Assembly: GCA_029860345.1 (NCBI GenBank)
Contig: JAOUBJ010000003.1
Location: forward strand, 1 to 64,000
Source of the DNA: Candidatus Zixiibacteriota bacterium
GTDB taxonomy: Bacteria > Zixibacteria > MSB-5A5 > GN15 > FEB-12
DNA: 64,000 nt
Direction: 5' to 3'
The notes under the pieces were generated by a model. It was not told the DNA's origin. It was given only the letters and a program-made list of their open reading frames with translations, and did not search any database. How positions within the stretch are numbered: the stretch's first letter is position 1; every line of letters starts with the position of its first letter. The translations under genes and the position numbers were made by a program. This document shows, piece by piece, positions 44,213 through 53,211 of the stretch.

Positions 44213-44632
44213 TCATTCTTCAGCTATCTCAAAACTCGAAGTGACTTTTGCCTCGGACTGCATTGTCTGGCTGACCATGCAGTATTTGCTTTCGCTCAGT
44301 TCGATAGCCCTGGCCAGCATGTTTGCACTGAGGTTGTCACCTTTGAAGCAGTACTTGATTTCGAAAGTATGGTACGGCCTGGGATAATCTTCGTTCTGGT
44401 GCGCCGTGACCTGAATTTCCAGAGAGCCAAGTTTTTGACGCTGCTTTTCCAACTGGCGCACGACATCAATCCCCGTACACCCGGCAATACCGAAGAGCAA
44501 TAACTCCGGCGGTTTGAATCCGGCTTCACTGCCACCTGCCTGACGGCCGCCATCAGTCACGATTCTATGGCCGAACACGGAATCCCCTTCGAACTTAAGA
44601 CCGCCCGTCCAGTGCATTTTCACCTCTAACAT
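44213..44632 (-). CDS. OsmC/Ohr-family peroxidase-like protein
   Basis: 139 residues. The two catalytic Cys are both present: FGIAGCTGIDVVRQL and SESKYCMVSQTM. A conserved Arg and Glu of the peroxide pocket are likely in the N-terminal half. OsmC proteins reduce organic hydroperoxides with a dithiol reductant such as a dihydrolipoyl protein, bacilliredoxin or bacillithiol; this genome has bacillithiol genes 13 kb away. Start MLEVKMHW with AGGAGGACGAATG-type ribosome site. First gene of the DUF302/selenoprotein/FmdB cluster. Confidence 0.93.
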   Translation of the reverse strand: MLEVKMHWTGGLKFEGDSVFGHRIVTDGGRQAGGSEAGFKPPELLLFGIAGCTGIDVVRQLEKQRQKLGSLEIQVTAHQNEDYPRPYHTFEIKYCFKGDNLSANMLARAIELSESKYCMVSQTMQSEAKVTSSFEIAEE

Positions 44633-44930
44633 TCGTCCTCCTTCTCAGGCATCTTCCATCGATCAAAAAAATTCTGCCATCGGATCATCGATAGACACAA
44701 CCGATTCACAAGTTACAAGTTCCGAAAATAGCCCTCCGGGGCCGCAGAAACAACAACTACCGAAATCCCAACTGCGTCGAGATCAGAACCCTGCAAAACC
44801 CTGTTAAAACTCACATAGTGAACTTGGCAACCAACACCGAAACTCTGTCGGACAGGCTCACCAGCAAGAAAACAGGTTTACAGAACGGTGGTGAAACTCT
44901 TACTATGTTCTGAGTGAACCAGTTTTTTGG

Positions 44931-46523
44931 ATGCGGGAACTGTATTTGACCAATTTGTTCGACATACTACTGACCGGCGGCGCCCAGACTCCCGAACGAG
45001 TGGCTCTGTTTCACGGTGGAGAGAATGTAACTTATCGCGACCTGTTGGCCCGAACCGTGCGGGTCAGCCAGGCTCTGGAGAAGCTGCCGAGAGGGTCGAG
45101 GGTCGGCCTTTTGTGTGAGAACAGTATCACCTATGTTATCGGCTTCTTTGCCGTGAGCGCTGCCGGGCAAGTTGTCGTGCCGCTGGATACATCCCTTAAA
45201 CCTGACTCGCTACTCAGAATCCTGAATGATTGTGGCGCTGCCGGATTGATCGTGTCAAAACGATTTGCTTCCACGCTTACGAAACTGACCGGCGAGAACT
45301 CACCGATAGAGTTGATAATCTCCGAAAAACCGGTCGAGTTTGAGAACCAACCGCCGGAGACTCTCTCCGTGGCCGAACTTTTGGATGGAACAGATGCTCC
45401 GTCTGTCCCGGATACAATTCAGACCAGGCTGAAACAACTGGCGTCATCCAAGACCGTTAAGCATGACGACCTGAAAGACTGCTCCGACGATTTAGCCGCG
45501 ATATTCTACACCTCCGGCAGCACCGGCGCCGCCAAGGGTGTTATGCTATCCCATCGCAATCTGGTCTCCAACACGGTGGCCACAGTCGAATACCTGAACC
45601 TGACAGCCGATGACTCGATAATCGTGATCCTTCCATTATACTACATCTATGGCAACTCACTCATGCTGACGCATCTTTTGTGCGGTGGCCGAATGGTCAT
45701 AGAGAACCGGTTCGCCTATCCGCAAGTGGTGATGCAGACGATGATCGAGCAAGAAGTCACCGGTTTTTCCGGCGTGCCCTCGAATTTCATGATCCTCTTG
45801 AACAATGCCGGTTTCAACTCTTCGGGCGTGCCGCATCTAAGGTATCTCACACAAGCCGGCGGGGCTATGCCGCCGAACATTATCGGCAATCTGCTTGATG
45901 CCTTTCCGAATCGTGAGATATTCATCATGTACGGCCAGACCGAGGCGTCACCTCGCATCAGTTATCTGCCGCCCGAGTTGTTGAAAACCAAAATCGGTTC
46001 GGTCGGTGTGCCGGTGCCGGGCGTAACCCTGGCCATCCATGATGAACAGGGACAACAGTTGCCTCAAGGCGAACTTGGTGAAGTTGTGGTGTCGGGTCCC
46101 AATGTCATGTTAGGTTATTTCAATCAACCCGAAGAGCAGGGTCAGGTCCTCAAGAACGGTCGCCTGTTTACCGGCGACCTCGGACGGATCGAGAGTGATG
46201 GTTTGCTGTGGCTGGTGTCGCGCCAGAAGGAGATCATCAAGGTCGGCGGCAATCGTGTCAGCACGCGCGAGGTGGAAGAGTGTCTGTTAACACATCCCCA
46301 TATCACGGAGGCGGCCGTGGTGGGCGTGGCCGACGATATCCTGGGTGAGGCGCTTAAGGCGGTAGTGGTCCTTGGTCAAGGGCAGACGATTGAGACACAG
46401 ACCATTCAGAAACATTGTCAGGCCCAACTGGGGGCCAACAAAGTACCCAAGCATGTCGTTTTCATGGACAGTCTCCCCCGCTACCAGTCAGGCAAGGTCA
46501 ACAAACAAGCCCTCACCGACTAA
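44931..46523 (+). CDS. AMP-dependent acyl-CoA synthetase/ligase
   Basis: 530 residues of the ANL superfamily. The P-loop is YTSGSTGAAKGVMLSHRN near residue 200. MYGQTEASPRISYLPPE follows near 330, GDLGRIESDGLLWLVSRQKEIIKVGGNRVS holds the hinge and A8 motif, and the C-terminal Lys is in YQSGKVNKQAL. It activates a carboxylic acid, probably fatty or aryl, to an acyl-CoA or acyl-carrier thioester. The substrate is undetermined. The ATG at 44931 lacks a clear ribosome site. Single gene, divergent from the OsmC cluster. Confidence 0.92.
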   Translation: MRELYLTNLFDILLTGGAQTPERVALFHGGENVTYRDLLARTVRVSQALEKLPRGSRVGLLCENSITYVIGFFAVSAAGQVVVPLDTSLKPDSLLRILNDCGAAGLIVSKRFASTLTKLTGENSPIELIISEKPVEFENQPPETLSVAELLDGTDAPSVPDTIQTRLKQLASSKTVKHDDLKDCSDDLAAIFYTSGSTGAAKGVMLSHRNLVSNTVATVEYLNLTADDSIIVILPLYYIYGNSLMLTHLLCGGRMVIENRFAYPQVVMQTMIEQEVTGFSGVPSNFMILLNNAGFNSSGVPHLRYLTQAGGAMPPNIIGNLLDAFPNREIFIMYGQTEASPRISYLPPELLKTKIGSVGVPVPGVTLAIHDEQGQQLPQGELGEVVVSGPNVMLGYFNQPEEQGQVLKNGRLFTGDLGRIESDGLLWLVSRQKEIIKVGGNRVSTREVEECLLTHPHITEAAVVGVADDILGEALKAVVVLGQGQTIETQTIQKHCQAQLGANKVPKHVVFMDSLPRYQSGKVNKQALTD

Positions 46524-46651
46524 TGGTCGTAGATGATTGGCGTACTGAGTTGTACTGTAATCGAATGTTCCACTGGTTCCTGCGTTTGCCGAAGGCAAGC
46601 GTGTGAACCGGTGGTGCTGACGGTTGTTTGGCCGCAACGGCTTTCGTGGAA

Positions 46652-46696
46652 TCGCAGGGTCACAACCGCGCCGGCGGCGTGATCAGGACCCTGCGA
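46652..46696. repeat. GGGTC..GACCC foldback, fourth copy
   Basis: TCGCAGGGTC pairs perfectly with GACCCTGCGA around an inner CGCC/GGCG hairpin. It shares the GGGTCac..gGACCC core with the copies at 43526-43685 but has different, still complementary, outer arms. It lies between convergent genes and could also act as a terminator. Confidence 0.8.
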
Positions 46697-46758
46697 AACA
46701 GCTTAGTAATACAACTTTGTCCCTAATATGTTACTGTCAGAGAAGCGTACCGGTCTCG

Positions 46759-48882
46759 CTACTCTACGCCGAGGACATCCAGAATAAAGGCGTACTCAAG
46801 CGCGATTTCTTTCAGATAGTCATACCGTCCCGAAGAGCCACCATGCCCCGCGCCCATGTTGATCTTTAACAGCAACCTATTGTTGTCGGTTTTGGTGGCC
46901 CGCAATTTGGCCGCCCATTTGGTCGGCTCGAAGTACTGCACCCGCGTGTCGTAGAGGCCGCCGGTGATAAGCATGTTGGGATAGCCCTGTGCGATAACAT
47001 TGTCGTAGGGTGAGTATGACATCATGTAGCGGAAGGCCTCTTCCTGATTGGGATCACCCCACTCCTCATATTCGATCACCGTTAGCGGGATACTGGCGTC
47101 AAGCATTGTGTTCATAACATCCACAAAGGGCACGTCGGCCACGGCCACTTTGCACAACGTCGGCGCCATGTTGACCACCGCACCGATCAACAGTCCGCCG
47201 GCGCTGCCGCCGGTGATGGCCATCTTTTCGTGACTGGTGTAGTTCTCTTTCACCAGATGGTTGCCGACGGCTATGAAATCGGTGAAAGTGTTCTTCTTGT
47301 TCATCAGCTTACCATCCTCGTACCAAGACCGACCCATCTCGCCGCCACCACGAATGTGGGCAATGGCGAAGATGAAGCCGCGATCGAGCAGGCTGAGGCG
47401 TTTGGAAGAAAAACGCGGGTCCATGCTGTAGCCGTAGGAGCCATAGCCATACAGATAAAGGGGGTGGCTGCCGTCTCTTTTCATGCCTTTACGATAGACC
47501 ATGGACACCGGTATCTTGGCGCCGTCTTGGGCCGTCGCATACTGTCGTTCCGACGCATACTGGTCGGGATCATAGCCGCCCAGTACTTCCTTCTGCTTCA
47601 TGAGTTCCGCTTCACGTGAACCCATGTCATAGTCGAAAACAGAACTTGGCGTGACCAGCGATTGGTAGTTATAACGCAGGGTTGGACTGTTGAACTCCGG
47701 ATTGTCACCTATGCCGCAACGGTATATCGGCTCATCGAATTCCAGACGGTGGGTCTCCTGGGTCTTGAAGTCGAGCACCCGCAGTTGTTTGAAACCACCC
47801 TCACGCTCTGATATGGCCATGAAGTCTTTGAACATCGACAGATAGTCCAGCTTGACGGCCGGATTGTGTTCGATCAGATCGGTCCAGTTGTCGCGGGAGG
47901 GATCTTCTTCCGGTGCCGTTACCAGCTTGAAGTTCTTCGCCTCATCGTTGGTGACAATATAGAACTTGGTATCGTGATGCCAGGCTGAGTATTCCAGCTT
48001 GGGCCGGCGGGCCGAGATGACTTGGAACTGGCCGGTCGGATTGCCCGAGTCAAGGTACCAGACTTCCGAACTGGTTTCGCTGCCCAGTTCCAGCAGGAGG
48101 TACTTTTCATCTTTGGACTTGGCGATGTTCATCCAGAAACCTTCATCGGTTTCATGGAAAACCAGCTCGTCCTCTGAGTTATCCTGACCGAGTTGATGGC
48201 GAAACAGTTTGAACGGCCGCCAGGCGTCGTCGGGGACAGTGTAGAAAAGCGTACTGTTGTCGGCGGCCCATTCCACCGATCCGGAAATATTGGGAATCAT
48301 GTCCGGGAAATGCTCACCGGTTTCCAGATTCTTCACGCGAAGGGTGTATCGCTCATTGCCTGCCGTGTCGGTTGAGTAGGCCAACAGTCGGTGATTGGGG
48401 CTGACCAGATAGGTCCCCAGGCTCATAAAATCGTGGCCTACGGCCAACTCGTTGACATCTATCAGTATCTCTTCGTCGGCCTCAAGGCTCCCTTTTTTGC
48501 GACAGTATATATCGTACTGCTTGCCTTCTTCGGTGCGATCATAGTAATAATAATCGCCATGCTTCACTGGTACCGACAGGTCGGTCTCTTTGATGCGCCC
48601 CAACATCTCGTCATAGATATCACTCTGCAACTGCTGGGTGTGTTGCATGACTTTGGCCGTGTACTCGTTTTCCGCTTTCAGGTAGTCGAGGACTTCCGGG
48701 TCAGTGCGCGAATCATCGCGCAACCAGGCATAATTGTCCACCATTTCGATTGAAAACATGGTGTCGACTTTTGGTTCTATTTTCGCCACCGGCGCCGGTT
48801 CGAGCCGTCGCCCGCAGCTGGTAAGACTGGTGGTCAGAGCGATAAGAGTCAGTATTGTTCTGAGAAACATCGAGACGCGCAT
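46759..48882 (-). CDS. S9A prolyl oligopeptidase family, oligopeptidase B-like lipoprotein
   Basis: 707 residues. The signal ends LTTSLTSCGRR, with a probable lipoprotein Cys at 23, so envelope-attached. A seven-bladed propeller spans about 80-430. The alpha/beta hydrolase domain has the Ser in TGGSAGGLL near residue 561, the Asp in YDTRVQYFEPTKW near 644 and the His in GAGHGGSSGRYD near 677. NTFTDFIAVGNHLVKENYTSHEKMAITG is typical of oligopeptidase B, which cleaves small peptides after Arg or Lys. It could process peptides released by the secreted C25 protease; that link is inference. AGAGGA precedes the ATG. Confidence 0.95.
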   Translation of the reverse strand: MRVSMFLRTILTLIALTTSLTSCGRRLEPAPVAKIEPKVDTMFSIEMVDNYAWLRDDSRTDPEVLDYLKAENEYTAKVMQHTQQLQSDIYDEMLGRIKETDLSVPVKHGDYYYYDRTEEGKQYDIYCRKKGSLEADEEILIDVNELAVGHDFMSLGTYLVSPNHRLLAYSTDTAGNERYTLRVKNLETGEHFPDMIPNISGSVEWAADNSTLFYTVPDDAWRPFKLFRHQLGQDNSEDELVFHETDEGFWMNIAKSKDEKYLLLELGSETSSEVWYLDSGNPTGQFQVISARRPKLEYSAWHHDTKFYIVTNDEAKNFKLVTAPEEDPSRDNWTDLIEHNPAVKLDYLSMFKDFMAISEREGGFKQLRVLDFKTQETHRLEFDEPIYRCGIGDNPEFNSPTLRYNYQSLVTPSSVFDYDMGSREAELMKQKEVLGGYDPDQYASERQYATAQDGAKIPVSMVYRKGMKRDGSHPLYLYGYGSYGYSMDPRFSSKRLSLLDRGFIFAIAHIRGGGEMGRSWYEDGKLMNKKNTFTDFIAVGNHLVKENYTSHEKMAITGGSAGGLLIGAVVNMAPTLCKVAVADVPFVDVMNTMLDASIPLTVIEYEEWGDPNQEEAFRYMMSYSPYDNVIAQGYPNMLITGGLYDTRVQYFEPTKWAAKLRATKTDNNRLLLKINMGAGHGGSSGRYDYLKEIALEYAFILDVLGVE

Positions 48883-49021
48883 TTGAGTATCCTCTCGGTT
48901 TAACTACCTGCACCTTGCAGAAACATGAGTATAGGCGACAACAACCGGCGCGTCAAGTCGTATAGGGCTGTATTGTGTGGAGAAAGCCAGATCAACCTCT
49001 GACGGAGAGTGAGTAGTACAA

Positions 49022-50017
49022 ATGGACCCGGTAAGCAAGAAACTGTTTGATGATAACAAGGACGACATCCTCAACAAAGCCACCGCGCTCTTCGGCATCA
49101 CGCCCGAGAACCTAAAGCGCCTTGGCGCCTTCGAAAGCATAGTGTATGAGTTTGAACGCGACGGCCGTAGTGCCATTCTCAAGCTAACGCACAGTCTGCA
49201 CCGAAGCGTTGATGCCGTGCGTGGAGAGTTGGAATGGGTCGATCACCTGGTGGCCAACGGCGTGTCGTGCAGTCCGGTGGTTTTGTCCAGCCGGGGACAG
49301 ACGGTGGAGAAGATAGATGTGGAGGATTCGTACTTCATCGTCTACGGATTCGAGAAGGCTCAGGGACGGCTTTCCGGTAAGGATGACTGGACCGAACCAA
49401 TGATACGCACGTGGGGACGCACCCTGGGCCGTATGCATGCCGCAACGATGAGTTATGAACCGTCTGATCCAACTATCCGACGGCACGACTGGCGCGAAGA
49501 AGTCTCAATGTATGTTAACCGCCATCTACCATCGGAACAAACCGCCGTAATTGAGCGCTGCCGGGAACTCCAAAAGCGGCTTAGTGAACTTACCACGGAT
49601 GGAGATACTTACGGATTAGTCCACAGTGATCTGCATCACGGCAATTTCTTTATCGCCGACGGGCGCATGACCGTGTTTGATTTTGATGACTGTCATTACG
49701 ATTGGTTTGCTCATGATCTTGCTATGCCTCTGTTTTACGTGATGCGCAGCGCTGAGATGGAGCATGATAATGCCTTTGCTGAGTTCTTTCTCACCAACTT
49801 CCTGACAGGATACCGAGAGGAACACCACCTGGATAGCCGCGCGGGCGAGACGCTCCCGTTGTTTTTGAAGGTGCGTGAGATGGAACTGTACATAATCCTC
49901 CACGCCGAAGACGCATTCGAAGAAAATGATTGGTGTCGCAGGTTTGCAGAAGGTCGTCGTCAGCGAATTGAAGACGACCTTCCGGTACTCGACCTGGATT
50001 TTTCGCGCCTGCTCTGA
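49022..50017 (+). CDS. APH-family phosphotransferase with repeat-altered C-terminus
   Basis: 331 residues of the aminoglycoside/choline-kinase fold. The nucleotide pocket begins with SIVYEFERDGRSAILKLTH, and the catalytic loop LVHSDLHHGNFF is near residue 200. VFDFDDCHYDWFAHDLAMPLFY contains the metal-binding Asp. It phosphorylates a small molecule of unknown identity. The last 20 residues are encoded in a 40-bp segment (49958-49997) that recurs at 50145-50184 after a repeat insert. The downstream copy continues in a different way, so the present C-terminus (DFSRLL) may be secondary. Confidence 0.9.
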   Translation: MDPVSKKLFDDNKDDILNKATALFGITPENLKRLGAFESIVYEFERDGRSAILKLTHSLHRSVDAVRGELEWVDHLVANGVSCSPVVLSSRGQTVEKIDVEDSYFIVYGFEKAQGRLSGKDDWTEPMIRTWGRTLGRMHAATMSYEPSDPTIRRHDWREEVSMYVNRHLPSEQTAVIERCRELQKRLSELTTDGDTYGLVHSDLHHGNFFIADGRMTVFDFDDCHYDWFAHDLAMPLFYVMRSAEMEHDNAFAEFFLTNFLTGYREEHHLDSRAGETLPLFLKVREMELYIILHAEDAFEENDWCRRFAEGRRQRIEDDLPVLDLDFSRLL

Positions 50018-50624
50018 GCGGCTCATATATCCCGATAAGTCTTATTTTTGCGGTACGTGTGTCCCGTGGGGTGGCCGCCTCAAACCTTGTTTGGGGCGGA
50101 TGACAAGAACCACCCCCAAACCGAGTTTGAGGGTGCCACCCAGCCGTCAGCGAATTGAAGACGACCTTCCGGTACTCGACCTGGGTTTTGACCCGACATA
50201 CCATTCAAGTGGTGTTGGGCGACCCCGCCCGACACTTTCCGTACTACCCAAGGACAGTCAGGCGAGTCGCTTGACTGTACCTGCTAACAGACAAATCCGG
50301 GTTCACCCCTCGACTCCGCTCGGGGTGAGGTGGGGCACTCAGGGTGATGATAAGATGAGATTGCCGCGGCACACAAGGCTTGCCTCGCAATGACGGAACA
50401 GTGCGCGAAAGGTGAAGGACATGACTTAACCGTGCGCGAAGTCGCAAGACCCGTCGCAATGGGCCATGGGGGCTTAGTCAACATTCGCGAACCACGGGGT
50501 CCATTCTCCGCTTGACACGAGGGTCGACGTTATTCTATTATAGAGCGGAAGATGATGCCCGTCCCGGCTGAGTCAACCTTGCGGGAGGGTGTTAGTCCGC
50601 ACCGTTATTCGACAGGTGTGTCCC
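49998..50624. repeat. repeat insert, 40-bp duplication and repeat island
   Basis: The 40 bp at 49958-49997 recur exactly at 50145-50184, enclosing 147 bp that include two convergent CAAAC..GTTTG units (about 50072 and 50110). Beyond are TCAGGCGAGTCGC-type sequence, CACCCCTCGACTCCGCTCGGGGTG at about 50307, and half of the large foldback at 50353-50395. A TCTATTATAGAG dyad is at about 50534. No gene is supported before 50625. Confidence 0.82.
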
Positions 50625-51140
50625 ATGGAGTTCGAGAAACTTGCTGGATTGATTTTTGACGGCCTGACGCACAGGCTCCAGAGCCATCAAGGACTGACTG
50701 CGTTTGCGCGTGAGCGTGCCGATTTTGCCGGTTGGCTTGTCGTGGAGAGTTGTAAGGTTTTGCTCGAAGCCGACATGCATCCGGAGTTGGAAGCCCACAA
50801 GTTCGACCTGGCCTTCGGCGACTGGGCTATCAACGTGCATACTCTCACCACCAATTTCTCGCACCCCAAGGCTCCCCCGGTAAAGCGCCCGACCACCCGC
50901 CACGTCGAAGGGCTGATCAAAGATATTCTGAAGATATCCAACCCCGGGCGTTCGGTTGGATACTCGAAACGCGGCATCCTGTTTGTGGTTTTCCCGCTGG
51001 ACCATGAGAACGAGCAATGGCAGTCTATCCATCTCAACCGGATCGTGGGTGAACTAACCCGTTTGGAGCAGCGACCGTTTGAGTTCGGCTCGGGCATTCC
51101 CGGCGTATTGTATTTTGGCCTTTGCTCCGCGCTTGGCTGA
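50625..51140 (+). CDS. hypothetical protein, 171 aa
   Basis: Not recognised. The ATG at 50625 gives MEFEKLAGLIFDGLTHRLQ, a soluble alpha/beta protein without signal or membrane helix. Segments such as HKFDLAFGDWAINVHTLTTNF and RGILFVVFPLDHENEQW look like buried strands and faintly recall nuclease-like folds, but no catalytic motif can be named. A longer frame from 50589 has no ribosome site. It ends 128 nt before the DUF4097 gene. Confidence 0.68.
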   Translation: MEFEKLAGLIFDGLTHRLQSHQGLTAFARERADFAGWLVVESCKVLLEADMHPELEAHKFDLAFGDWAINVHTLTTNFSHPKAPPVKRPTTRHVEGLIKDILKISNPGRSVGYSKRGILFVVFPLDHENEQWQSIHLNRIVGELTRLEQRPFEFGSGIPGVLYFGLCSALG

Positions 51141-51268
51141 AACGAACCGCCGGCTCCCAACCACAGTCAAATGCAACCCCGCCACCACAGGTCCGTATAT
51201 ATTGCAGATAACAACCGGCATTTGACGTTCGCCGGAGCAGCGAGCAACGCACAGATCAGGAGGTTTCC

Positions 51269-52231
51269 ATGTCGTCAGCGACAAAGACCATCGCCATTTT
51301 GGGATTACTTATGCTGGTCTTCAGCATGAGCGCTTTTGCAGGCCGTAAAGAGGTCGTCGAGAAGGAGTTCGACCTTAAGGAGTCGGTCCGCGTTAACACT
51401 GTCAGTGGCGACTTAATCGTCAAGCAGGGTGATGTCGACAAGATCCACGTCCACTTGGTCCACAATTATCGACCCAGCGGCTCTTTTGAGCCGGAGTTTG
51501 AAGAACGCGGCAAAGTCCTTAGGCTGAGCGAAAATCATTATGAGTCGAACAGCGGCAACTCCGTCTGGACAATTACCGTGCCCGCCGAAACGCGAGTCCG
51601 GTTTTCCACAGCCTCCGGTGATTTTGAAGCAACCGGTATGAACGGCCATCTGAGCGCTGAGACCGCCTCGGGCGATATGGTCATCGAGAGCTGTTCCGGC
51701 CGATTCGATTTCGAGACGGCCTCGGGCGACCTCCTTGCCATCGACTGCAATGGAGAGTTCGACTTCAGTTCGGCTTCCGGTGATGTCTCAATCGACCACT
51801 GCGACGGAACTTTTGAACTGGCCTCAGCCTCCGGTGACGTTGAGATTGAAGATTCAAAAGGGGAGTTCGAAGCCGGGGTGGCGTCCGGAAATGTCGAGGC
51901 AGAAGAAGTCGTTGTCACCGGCCACTCCATGTTCGAGACAGCTTCGGGCGATGTCGATGTTGTTCTGGGTGCCAGCAGTGAGTACGATCTGGTCTTGTCG
52001 ACTGCGTCGGGATCGGCTACCCTGGACTACAACGGTCACCCCATCAACGGTTCATTCGAGTTCCTGGCCAGGATGCGCCGAGGACGGATCGTGGCTCCGT
52101 TCGACTTCGACGATGAGGAAGAGTTTGAACGGTGGGGACAAGACTACGTCCGCAAGAGTTTCAAACGTGGTAGCGACGGACCCATGATCGCTATCGAAAC
52201 GGCTTCGGGGCGGGCCGAACTGGTAGAGTAG
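51269..52231 (+). CDS. exported DUF4097 beta-strand repeat protein
   Basis: 320 residues with a signal peptide (1-21, ending SAFAG). From about 25 to 250 is a beta-solenoid of TASGD repeats (STASGDFEATGMNGHLSAETASGDMVIESCSGRF as example pattern; unit about 18-19 residues), the DUF4097/LiaG-like fold. These proteins are envelope-associated, probably adhesin- or stress-related. Strong GGAGG ribosome site at the ATG. Terminates at the hairpin at 52285. Confidence 0.92.
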   Translation: MSSATKTIAILGLLMLVFSMSAFAGRKEVVEKEFDLKESVRVNTVSGDLIVKQGDVDKIHVHLVHNYRPSGSFEPEFEERGKVLRLSENHYESNSGNSVWTITVPAETRVRFSTASGDFEATGMNGHLSAETASGDMVIESCSGRFDFETASGDLLAIDCNGEFDFSSASGDVSIDHCDGTFELASASGDVEIEDSKGEFEAGVASGNVEAEEVVVTGHSMFETASGDVDVVLGASSEYDLVLSTASGSATLDYNGHPINGSFEFLARMRRGRIVAPFDFDDEEEFERWGQDYVRKSFKRGSDGPMIAIETASGRAELVE

Positions 52232-52284
52232 TAGCACAGTAGTTATTCAGGCGCCAAGCGGCGCCGGGGTTGATACCGATAGAA

Positions 52285-52314
52285 AAACGGCAGGAAGGCA
52301 ACTTCCCGCCGTTT
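52285..52314. terminator. bidirectional rho-independent terminator
   Basis: AAACGGC-a-GGAAG pairs with CTTCC-c-GCCGTTT around GCAA. The plus strand continues into TTTCTTG and the minus strand into TTTTTCTATC. It lies between the convergent DUF4097 and YfiR-like genes and can serve both. Confidence 0.88.
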
Positions 52315-52391
52315 CTTGTGAACTGTATGTTCTGTTTGCAGATCGACCTGATTGGTCTTAGTCCAGCCTGGGCCGGTGGCTGCCCCGTCGT

Positions 52392-52934
52392 TCAGGAATT
52401 GTCGTCGGTACCAACCGCCATTTTCTCAAGCTTGGACTTGATCTTGAGCCCTTCATCGGCGGCCTGTTTGGCATTCAGTGTCGTGCGGACTTCCTGCTTC
52501 CCCCCCTTGTCGACAACATCCATGTGCAAAATGGTCTCGACATCGATGTCGCCGGTGCTGATCGTCAGAGTACTGGTGCCGGCCAGTTTCTTAAGATACT
52601 TTCGCACTTGTTTTTCATCAGTCAGCGAGTTTATGACGATATGGGCGTTTGAAGGTAGCAAATCACCGGCCACGATACGAACTCGAATCTTGCGACCGTC
52701 CGGCAGCTTGGTACGATTGAGTTCTTTGACCCGGGTAGCCAGTTCTGATTTTCCCAAAATGGCCACAAAAAACGGCTTCCCGTTGTCTGAGGCTTTGGCC
52801 GCAGGCCAGGAGACATAATTGTCAATGTCACTAATTATCGAAACCATCTGCTCCTGGATCGGATCTTCGACGGCGCTCAGGGTAGCGGCCAAGGCCAGCA
52901 GCAGAATAGTGAAAATGGACAGTCGCAAAGTCAT
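52392..52934 (-). CDS. YfiR-like periplasmic protein
   Basis: 180 residues with a signal peptide (1-20). VSIISDIDNYVSWPAAKASDNGKPFFVAILGKSEL and LPDGRKIRVRIVAGDLLPSNAHIVINS match the YfiR/DUF4154 family, whose founder restrains the diguanylate cyclase YfiN from the periplasm. TISTGDIDVETILHMDVVDKGG is where the family usually holds a ligand surface. No YfiN homologue is adjacent. C-terminus is acidic and unusually charged. Confidence 0.8.
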   Translation of the reverse strand: MTLRLSIFTILLLALAATLSAVEDPIQEQMVSIISDIDNYVSWPAAKASDNGKPFFVAILGKSELATRVKELNRTKLPDGRKIRVRIVAGDLLPSNAHIVINSLTDEKQVRKYLKKLAGTSTLTISTGDIDVETILHMDVVDKGGKQEVRTTLNAKQAADEGLKIKSKLEKMAVGTDDNS

Positions 52935-53211
52935 AAAAGGTACCTATTGTCTTCCTTCTTTATACAATATCTATTCCTAATGATCGGTTTGCAAGCACGA
53001 TTTTCTTAGTTCTCGCAAAACGCAGGCAGGGACTTAACACCGGCCATTTCGGCGGCACAAATCACAGTAGGGATTGCTTGATCTCGCGGCACACAAACCC
53101 TATTATACCTTTCAATGGATAAACAACGCCGCATCGGCGGGAGTTCCTAATAATGGTTAACATAGACCATCAATATCCTGCCGATCGTCGATTTGCCGGA
53201 GACCCCAAAAG
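52935..53211. other. divergent intergenic region, nothing coding seen
   Basis: A 277-nt spacer between the YfiR-like and barrel genes. AT-rich around 52950-52985, but I see no gene, dispersed repeat or confident promoter pair. Confidence 0.35.
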
